A DNA stretch of 10,313 nucleotides from Paenibacillaceae bacterium UBA6304 (GTDB lineage: Bacteria; Bacillota; Bacilli; Paenibacillales; Paenibacillaceae), in assembly GCA_002439285.1 (NCBI GenBank), contig DJTQ01000400.1, positions 1-10,313 on the forward strand, in the 5' to 3' direction. Shown here piece after piece: positions 6,192-10,313 of this stretch (the stretch's first letter is position 1; each line of letters starts with the position of its first letter). Under the pieces are notes generated by a model, which saw only the letters and a list, made by a program, of their open reading frames with translations, did no database searches and was not told the DNA's origin. Made by a program: the position numbers and the translations under genes.

Positions 6192-6830
6192 ATGGCAAAA
6201 ATCGCAATCATCGGAGCAGCAGGCAAAGCAGGGAGTAAAATATTAAAGGAAGCATTGGATCGGGGACATGAAGTGACTGCCATTGTACGCGATGCCTCCA
6301 AGCTGAACGACAATAATGTTCCCATCGTGGAGAAAGATATTTTTGAGTTGAAGGCTGACGATTTGAAGGCGTTTGACGTTGTAGTGAATGCGTTTGGCGC
6401 CCCGTTCGGCCAGGAACAGCTGCATGTCGATGCCGGAAATGTTCTGATTGAAGCCTTGAAGAGAGTGGCGGGTACCCGCCTGATCGTAGTGGGTGGAGCG
6501 GGGAGCCTGTACGTGGATGAAGCAAAGACCGTCCGTGTCATGGATACGCCGGATTTCCCAGCCTTATTTCTGCCGACAGCTTCGAATCAAGGCAAGAATC
6601 TGGACATCTTGCTTCAAACCGAAGGCATGAACTGGACATTCATGAGTCCTTCGGCAAATTTTGCGCTTGGAAAACGTACGGGATCGTATCAAACCGGAAT
6701 GGACCAATTGCTGATCAATTCCAAGGGCCAAAGTTATGTCAGTTACGAGGACTTTGCTGTAGCTGTGGTGGATGAAATCGAGCATCCGAGACATCTCAAT
6801 CAACGGTTCACTGTTGTGTCCGAATCGTAA
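6192..6830 (+). CDS. ywnB: NAD(P)-binding protein, YwnB-like (atypical SDR)
   Basis: A 212-aa Rossmann-fold protein of the atypical short-chain dehydrogenase type (NmrA / biliverdin reductase B-like), cytoplasmic. The dinucleotide-binding motif is GAAGKAG (8-14) after the first strand; other landmarks are VTAIVRDASKL (28-38), DVVVNAFGAP (61-70), RLIVVGGAGSLYVD (95-108) and TFMSPS. The catalytic Tyr-x-x-x-Lys of classical SDRs is not seen at the usual place, so the protein may be a flavin or quinone reductase or a redox sensor; the substrate is unknown. It resembles Bacillus subtilis YwnB, which as I remember sits beside ywnA there, matching the link to the YwnA-like regulator here. ATG is 2 bases after the dioxygenase stop, with ribosome binding site AAGGAGAAGGGGG inside that gene's end. 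No clear terminator follows. Confidence 0.9.
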   Translation: MAKIAIIGAAGKAGSKILKEALDRGHEVTAIVRDASKLNDNNVPIVEKDIFELKADDLKAFDVVVNAFGAPFGQEQLHVDAGNVLIEALKRVAGTRLIVVGGAGSLYVDEAKTVRVMDTPDFPALFLPTASNQGKNLDILLQTEGMNWTFMSPSANFALGKRTGSYQTGMDQLLINSKGQSYVSYEDFAVAVVDEIEHPRHLNQRFTVVSES

Positions 6831-6859
6831 TCCACTAGAAAATCCTTTCTCTGCTCCGG

Positions 6860-6900
6860 CCTTTCGCCTATAATATAGAGTACTAATTCAGTACGAAAGG
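6860..6900 (+). promoter_or_regulatory. GNAT gene leader: -10 and nested inverted repeats
   Basis: A -10 candidate, TATAAT (6869-6874), lacks a good -35. Around and after it are two nested inverted repeats: CCTTTCG (6860-6866) with CGAAAGG (6894-6900), and GTACT (6880-6884) with AGTAC (6890-6894). The inner pair, just past the -10, could be an operator or an early-RNA hairpin; the right arm of the outer pair overlaps the ribosome binding site AAAGGA (6896-6901). Confidence 0.4.
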
Positions 6901-6910
6901 ACCGAACGCC

Positions 6911-7465
6911 ATGCAGCTGTTCCCTCAATTGGAGACGGAAAGATTTATCTTACGTAAGCTGACCTCCGCGGATGCCGGCGATTTGTTTCACTATTTTTCT
7001 AATGATGAAGTAACCAAGTATTATGATTTGGACAGCTTTGTGGAGCTTCGGCAGGCGGAGGACCTCATTCAATCATGGAACAGCCGGTACATGGAGAAAA
7101 AGGGGTTTCGGTGGGCCATTACGGTCAAGCCCGATAATAAGGTTATCGGAACTTGCGGTTATCATAATTGGGCGAAGGAGCATTATAAAGCGGAGATCGG
7201 ATATGAGTTGAATCCTTCCTATTGGCGGCAGGGCGTCATGACCGAGGTGCTGCAGGAAATCATGCGCTTTGGCTTCGAAGATCTCGGTTTAAACCGGATT
7301 GAAGCCTATATTGATCCGGATAATATACGGTCCCGCTATCTGCTTGAGAAAACGGGTTTCCATGAAGAGGGCTATCTGAAGGAATGTTTTTATGAGAAGG
7401 GTCAGTTCGTCGATGCCGCGTTGTTCTCCCTATTAAAGAAGCAATATTTAGATAACCGGGAATAG
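6911..7465 (+). CDS. GNAT-family N-acetyltransferase (RimJ/RimL-like)
   Basis: A 184-aa acetyl-CoA-dependent acetyltransferase of the RimJ/RimL (Acetyltransf_3) group, of normal length. Family landmarks: LETERFILRKLTSAD (7-21) at the N-terminus; GTCGYHNW (80-87); EIGYELNPSYW (95-105); the acetyl-CoA pyrophosphate loop RQGVMTE (106-112), which fits Q/R-x-x-G-x-G/A-type motif A with Val-Met in place of the second glycine region; and IDPDNIRSRYLLEKTGF (134-150). Members acetylate ribosomal protein N-termini, amino acids or antibiotics; the substrate here cannot be assigned. The start has AAAGGA 9 bases upstream. It has its own short leader, and the fluoride-riboswitch promoter begins 13 bases after its stop, so it is a single-gene unit that may read into the next one. 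No terminator is seen right after it. Confidence 0.92.
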   Translation: MQLFPQLETERFILRKLTSADAGDLFHYFSNDEVTKYYDLDSFVELRQAEDLIQSWNSRYMEKKGFRWAITVKPDNKVIGTCGYHNWAKEHYKAEIGYELNPSYWRQGVMTEVLQEIMRFGFEDLGLNRIEAYIDPDNIRSRYLLEKTGFHEEGYLKECFYEKGQFVDAALFSLLKKQYLDNRE

Positions 7466-7477
7466 TACGAAATGAAG

Positions 7478-7506
7478 TTGACTGATTTGTCAGGCTATAT
7501 TAAAAT
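7478..7506 (+). promoter_or_regulatory. Sigma-A promoter of the fluoride-riboswitch transcript
   Basis: TTGACT (7478-7483), a 17-bp spacer and TAAAAT (7501-7506). The expected start near 7513 is about 10 bases before the aptamer, as riboswitch architecture needs. Confidence 0.82.
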
Positions 7507-7520
7507 GCAGATATTCATTA

Positions 7521-7567
7521 TAGGCGATGGAGTTCGCCATAACCGCCGAGAGGCTGATGACTCCTAC
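7521..7567 (+). ncRNA. Fluoride riboswitch aptamer (crcB motif)
   Basis: The conserved crcB-motif core is visible: GGCGATGGAGTTCGCC at 7523-7538, then ATAACCGCC, and CTGATGACTCCTAC at 7554-7567. Structure read from the sequence: hairpin GGCGA (7523-7527) with TCGCC (7534-7538); second hairpin GCC (7545-7547) with GGC (7552-7554), loop GAGA; and the pseudoknot GGAGT (7529-7533) with ACTCC (7560-7564). The class is known to bind fluoride through magnesium ions and to control crcB/Fluc and CLC-F exporters. The downstream gene is such an exporter, which confirms the call. The pseudoknot strand is also the 5' arm of the terminator, so fluoride should switch expression on. Confidence 0.97.
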
Positions 7568-7610
7568 CAGAGAAATGGCGTTTCTTCCCTGGTAGGAGTC
7601 TATTTTTTTA
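7560..7610 (+). terminator. Riboswitch expression platform: intrinsic terminator
   Basis: An 11-bp perfect stem, ACTCCTACCAG (7560-7570) with CTGGTAGGAGT (7589-7599), is extended by AGAAA (7571-7575) with TTTCT (7581-7585) across a 3-nt bulge, and followed by a run of seven T (7603-7609). It shares ACTCC (7560-7564) with the aptamer pseudoknot, so the two structures exclude each other. Confidence 0.95.
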
Positions 7611-7643
7611 CTCCATTACAAGTGGAGAGGAAGAGAGAAAGAG

Positions 7644-9005
7644 ATGAGAGATTTTAGACAAGCCTGGGCCAAATGGTCTGAAAAGTGGACATTGCTGGCA
7701 CTGACAGGTACCCTGCTCAAATGGATGATTCTCGGAAGCGGCGTGGGGGTTCTTACCGGTACGGCATCTGCGCTCTTTTTGAAAAGTCTTGATGCTGTGA
7801 CGAATTTGCGATTAGATCACCCTTGGCTATTGTTCCTGCTGCCGGTTGGCGGAGCTTTGGTGAGTTATCTGTATTGGAAATTTGGGAAGAACAGTTCCAA
7901 AGGCAACAATCTGATTCTAGAGCAGATTTCCGATGGCCAGGAGTCAATTCCGCTTCGCATGGCGCCGCTGGTTCTATTCGGCACGCTCGTTACTCATTTG
8001 TTCGGCGGATCGGCTGGCCGGGAAGGAACGGCCGTGCAAATGGGCGGCAGCCTGGCCGAATGGTTCGGGAAACTGCTGCGCGTTGGACCTGTTGATCGGA
8101 GAATCCTGCTGATTTGCGGAATCAGCGGCGGTTTCGGTTCGATATTCGGGACTCCTCTGGCGGGGACCGTGTTTGGGCTGGAGGTGCTGGCGATCGGCTT
8201 AATCAGCCATGAGGCGTTAATTCCCGCCTTTGTAGCCAGCTTTGTCGGGAATCTCGTCACTTCCTCGTTCTGGGGCGTCTCCCACATTCATTATTCCATG
8301 GGGATTACACCTGCCATGGATTGGATGGTAGTCCTTAAGGTTGTCTTTGCATCCGTCCTGTTCGGACTCACAAGTATATTATTTAGTGAATTAACTCATT
8401 TCTTGAAGAAAGCATATACCCGGATTTTTAGAAACCCTGTTCTAAAAAGCGCTGCCGGGGGAGTTATCATTATCGTCCTTGTATACGCGGTGGGTAACCG
8501 CGATTATCTTGGGTTGGGTATTCCGCTAATCCAAGACTCATTTACGGAATTAGTGTCGCCTTTTGCCTTTCTGTTCAAGCTGATCTTCACTTCGCTAACG
8601 CTGGGAGCGGGGTTTCAGGGAGGCGAAGTAACGCCTTTATTTGCTATCGGGGCTACGCTGGGCAATGCACTATCCGGATTTCTTCATCTCTACGCCCCCT
8701 TTTTGGCAGGGCTCGGCTTTATCGCCGTGTTTTGCGGTGCAACCAATACGCCGATCGCTTGCTTTTTGATGGGGATGGAGCTCTTCGGTTCGGACGCGGC
8801 TGTGTACCTGTTTATTGCTTGTATCGTAAGCTACCTTTTCTCTGGTCATTCCGGCATTTATACGTCACAGCGGATCGGAATCTCTAAAAGCCACTTTATT
8901 CCGTTGCCGGAAGGAACAACGCTTTCTACCGTGAAAGGCCTCCGGAGAAAAGAAAAGAAAATGGATCGTTCAGACGGGAATAAGTGGTTGAATGAGAGAA
9001 AATAA
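7644..9005 (+). CDS. clcF: CLC-F type fluoride/proton antiporter
   Basis: A 453-aa membrane protein of the CLC family, of normal length with about 10 or more hydrophobic segments between residues 27 and 400. It should expel fluoride from the cell in exchange for protons. Family landmarks: GREGTAVQMG (125-134), with the gating glutamate Glu127; GAGFQGGEVTPLF (321-333), the second anion-binding loop; and AVYLF with Tyr387 near the end. The GSGIP selectivity loop of chloride-type CLCs is replaced by KGNNLI (86-91), which lacks the central serine; loss of this serine is a known trait of fluoride-selective CLCs. The fluoride riboswitch directly upstream makes the substrate call strong. The start at 7644 has GGAGAGG 13 bases upstream, a rather long spacing. 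The C-terminal tail (from about 430) is highly charged and short, with no CBS domains. No second gene follows in the unit. Confidence 0.95.
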   Translation: MRDFRQAWAKWSEKWTLLALTGTLLKWMILGSGVGVLTGTASALFLKSLDAVTNLRLDHPWLLFLLPVGGALVSYLYWKFGKNSSKGNNLILEQISDGQESIPLRMAPLVLFGTLVTHLFGGSAGREGTAVQMGGSLAEWFGKLLRVGPVDRRILLICGISGGFGSIFGTPLAGTVFGLEVLAIGLISHEALIPAFVASFVGNLVTSSFWGVSHIHYSMGITPAMDWMVVLKVVFASVLFGLTSILFSELTHFLKKAYTRIFRNPVLKSAAGGVIIIVLVYAVGNRDYLGLGIPLIQDSFTELVSPFAFLFKLIFTSLTLGAGFQGGEVTPLFAIGATLGNALSGFLHLYAPFLAGLGFIAVFCGATNTPIACFLMGMELFGSDAAVYLFIACIVSYLFSGHSGIYTSQRIGISKSHFIPLPEGTTLSTVKGLRRKEKKMDRSDGNKWLNERK

Positions 9006-9213
9006 ATCTTTGATTCATGCATGCACCGCCCGGACCGATCGGAGTGAACGTTGGGAGCAAATTAACTGTAGGTTTTCCAGTTAATATTCATATAGGGGTA
9101 TGGTGAGCCTAGAGAAGAGAAAGATATGGTGAAAGTGAAATAAGTATGATCAGGAGAAAGGGGGTGTCCTTAGCCAACTATGTTGACTTTTGGGACACCC
9201 CCAATTTAACATT
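9006..9213. other. Gene-free stretch with two hairpins
   Basis: No convincing gene lies here on either strand. It contains an inverted repeat with 8-bp perfect arms, ATTAACTG (9061-9068) and CAGTTAAT (9078-9085), loop 9 nt, with no T-run, and the larger hairpin at 9160-9202. It separates the convergent antiporter and DUF3231 genes. The short palindrome CCGATCGG near 9034 is probably chance. Confidence 0.55.
9160..9202. terminator. Hairpin between the convergent antiporter and DUF3231 genes
   Basis: A perfect 10-bp GC-rich stem, GGGGGTGTCC (9160-9169) with GGACACCCCC (9193-9202), and an inner stem CAAC (9175-9178) with GTTG (9182-9185). It lies 11 bases after the DUF3231 stop on the minus strand. 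The T-run is weak on both sides (AATTTAAC on plus, CTTTCTCC on minus). It may be a bidirectional terminator; the arm TTTTGGGACACCCCC also resembles ends of some insertion sequences. Confidence 0.6.
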
Positions 9214-9726
9214 CTATTGCTCTTCAGGCCGTTTCACTTGCAAAGGAGGAGGGACAAGCCATCCCTTTTCTTTGTTCATCTCCAATATCCGAACTCCAAA
9301 AGCCGTCTTCGTAAGATGATACTTGGCAAATAAAGCACCTATATCTTCTCTGATGCACATTCCCATGATTTTACTGCAAGCGACAAGTCCCATTGCAGTG
9401 TCGGCGGCTATTTTTGCGGCGATCTCCATGTCTGCGAATCTCGCACCTGGGGGAATATCTTCAAGCTTAACCGGAGGGCGTTCCGGAAGCCCGGGGGCTG
9501 GAAGGATTCCGTTATCGGTAAGCAATTTATCGCATTCCTTAATTTCGAGCTTCGATTGTTGGATCAGGTCCTCGAGAATTTTTTTTAGATCTTTGTCGCC
9601 GGCGTGATTCAAATATGCCTCGTAACATGACACCATGCCTTTGGCCATCATGGATGCTTCCCATACACTGAAGATCTCTCCATAATGCATCGGCTCATCT
9701 TTAGGATTTCCACTTAGAATTCCCAT
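9214..9726 (-). CDS. DUF3231 family protein
   Basis: A 170-aa protein of the DUF3231 family, common in Bacillales including spore formers; its function is not established. Helical throughout in look, suggesting a ferritin-like bundle. Recognised blocks: MGILSGNPKDEPMHYGEIF (1-19), KGMVSCYEAYLNHAGDKDLKK, EIKECDKLLTDNGI, LPERPPVKLEDIPPGARFAD, GLVACSKIMG, IREDIG and the C-terminal NKEKGWLVPPPLQ. The length fits a single-repeat member; longer members have two repeats. The start at 9726 is chosen because AGGAGAG (9738-9732 on the minus strand) lies 5 bases upstream; the ATG at 9753 lies in front of that site. It has no signal peptide. The gene is divergent from the BceR-like gene and convergent with the antiporter. 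I saw no clear sigma-A promoter; a weak GAATT-N16-CATTAGA match to a sporulation-sigma promoter exists upstream but is not called. Confidence 0.9.
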   Translation of the reverse strand: MGILSGNPKDEPMHYGEIFSVWEASMMAKGMVSCYEAYLNHAGDKDLKKILEDLIQQSKLEIKECDKLLTDNGILPAPGLPERPPVKLEDIPPGARFADMEIAAKIAADTAMGLVACSKIMGMCIREDIGALFAKYHLTKTAFGVRILEMNKEKGWLVPPPLQVKRPEEQ

Positions 9727-9873
9727 ATCATCTCTCCTAACGATTTGATTCATACATACAGTATTGTTACCAGCCCTTTGAATCTAATGCCTATCCTTAA
9801 TGGCAAATTCGGCAATTTTACTTTAAACTTACTTGTAATGAACTACCGAAATAAATAAAGAGTGGTGACATCG
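9727..9873. other. Divergent intergenic region, DUF3231 / bceR-like
   Basis: AT-rich region of 147 bases between divergent starts. It holds the two ribosome binding sites and presumably both promoters. I found no promoter on either strand that met both -35 and -10 expectations, and no clear operator dyad. Confidence 0.5.
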
Positions 9874-10313
9874 TTGTTTAAGATCATGCTTATTGAAGAT
9901 GATATAACCTTATTTCATGAGATAAAAGAACGGCTCTCGCAATGGTCCTATGATGTGTATGGGGTCCAAGACTTTAGTAAGGTCGCCGAGGAGTTTACCG
10001 ATGTACGGCCTGACCTGGTGATCATTGATATACAACTGCCGAAGTTCGACGGTTTTCATTGGTGCCGAATGATTCGTTCGCATTCCAATGTCCCGATCAT
10101 TTTTCTGTCTTCCCGGGATCATCCGACCGATATGGTGATGTCTATGCAGCTAGGTGCGGACGACTTTATCCAGAAGCCTTTTCACTTTGAGGTGCTGATT
10201 GCGAAAATTCAGGCTACGCTCCGCCGGGTTTATAATTACAACACGGAGCGCGTTGAACTCCGCACTTGGCGTGGAGCGACCGTTGAATACGTGAAGAATG
10301 CCATTACGAACAA
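9874..10313 (+). CDS. bceR: BceR-like OmpR-family response regulator (3' end cut by window)
   Basis: The receiver domain of a response regulator, open to the right edge with 146 codons present. It starts at TTG (9874), with GGTGA (9864-9868) 5 bases upstream; the nearest in-frame ATG (9886) would remove the first strand. Key residues: acidic pair Glu8/Asp9/Asp10 in LIEDD, phospho-acceptor Asp52 in IDIQLPKFDG, Ser79/80 in FLSSRDHP and Lys101 in QKPF. The block FHWCRMIRS and the ending LGADDFIQKPFHFEVLIAKI closely match B. subtilis BceR as I recall, so a C-terminal winged-helix domain is expected beyond the window. BceR-type regulators act with a small-membrane-domain histidine kinase and an ABC transporter to sense and resist peptide antibiotics such as bacitracin. 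The partners should lie downstream, to the right. It is divergent from the DUF3231 gene. Confidence 0.92.
   Translation, partial: MFKIMLIEDDITLFHEIKERLSQWSYDVYGVQDFSKVAEEFTDVRPDLVIIDIQLPKFDGFHWCRMIRSHSNVPIIFLSSRDHPTDMVMSMQLGADDFIQKPFHFEVLIAKIQATLRRVYNYNTERVELRTWRGATVEYVKNAITN

Noticed and set aside
7472..7657. Small open frame of 61 aa across the riboswitch
   Set aside because: It runs through the promoter -35, the aptamer and the terminator, has no ribosome binding site, and is explained by the RNA structure.
9727..9753. Upstream ATG for the DUF3231 protein
   Set aside because: AGGAGAG lies between it and the ATG at 9726, and the family consensus begins MGILSG.
9780..9815. Possible sporulation sigma promoter (GAATT-N16-CATTAGA, minus strand)
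   Set aside because: Both boxes differ from the sigma-F/G consensus, so the match is no better than expected in AT-rich DNA.
1..10313. CRISPR arrays, tRNA or rRNA genes, prophage or transposase genes
   Set aside because: No regularly spaced repeats, tRNA cloverleaf signatures, rRNA-like blocks, integrase or transposase motifs were seen.

Overview
The window looks like chromosomal DNA from a Bacillales bacterium, most likely Paenibacillus or a close relative. The reasons are strong AAGGAGG-type ribosome binding sites, sigma-A promoters, moderate GC content, and homologues typical of that group: YwnA/YwnB-like proteins, a CatE-like dioxygenase, DUF3231, BceR and a MerR-thioredoxin pair. I ran no database search, so family names rest on recognised motifs and remembered sequences. 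The first 13 bases are identical to the common end of Illumina TruSeq adapters, so the left edge is probably an untrimmed contig end.

Layout. (1) 14-465: 3' end of a zinc-type alcohol/formaldehyde dehydrogenase with its own terminator. (2) 628-2319: a complete chemoreceptor (MCP), convergent with the next operon; one hairpin terminator lies between them. (3) 3058-2359, minus strand: a MerR regulator overlapping a thioredoxin with a CPPC active site, driven by a MerR-type promoter (20-bp spacer, near-perfect dyad). (4) 3232-4568: an unrecognised 167-aa protein followed by an AIM24/TIGR00266 protein. (5) 4662-6830: a YwnA-like Rrf2 regulator, then a CatE-like dioxygenase and a YwnB-like NAD(P)-binding protein. 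Three copies of the operator TGTAAC-N7-GTTACA sit on the two promoters of this block. (6) 6911-7465: a GNAT acetyltransferase. (7) 7478-9005: promoter, fluoride riboswitch, intrinsic terminator and a CLC-F type fluoride/proton antiporter. (8) 9006-9213: a gene-free stretch with two hairpins. (9) 9726-9214, minus strand: a DUF3231 protein. (10) 9874 to the right edge: a BceR-like response regulator starting at TTG, cut by the window end.

How it works together. The window is a set of small stress-response modules rather than one pathway. The fluoride module is fully readable: fluoride should stabilise the aptamer pseudoknot, which uses the same bases as the 5' arm of the terminator, so transcription continues into the exporter. 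The Rrf2 module reads as an autoregulated repressor that also controls a ring-cleaving dioxygenase and a reductase-like protein, which suggests a response to catechols or other electrophiles. The MerR-thioredoxin operon looks like an autoregulated thiol-redox unit. The BceR-like gene probably begins a cell-envelope or peptide-antibiotic sensing system that continues beyond the window. The least described points are the Rrf2 operator architecture and the MerR-Trx bicistron; the fluoride module is a known class of system.
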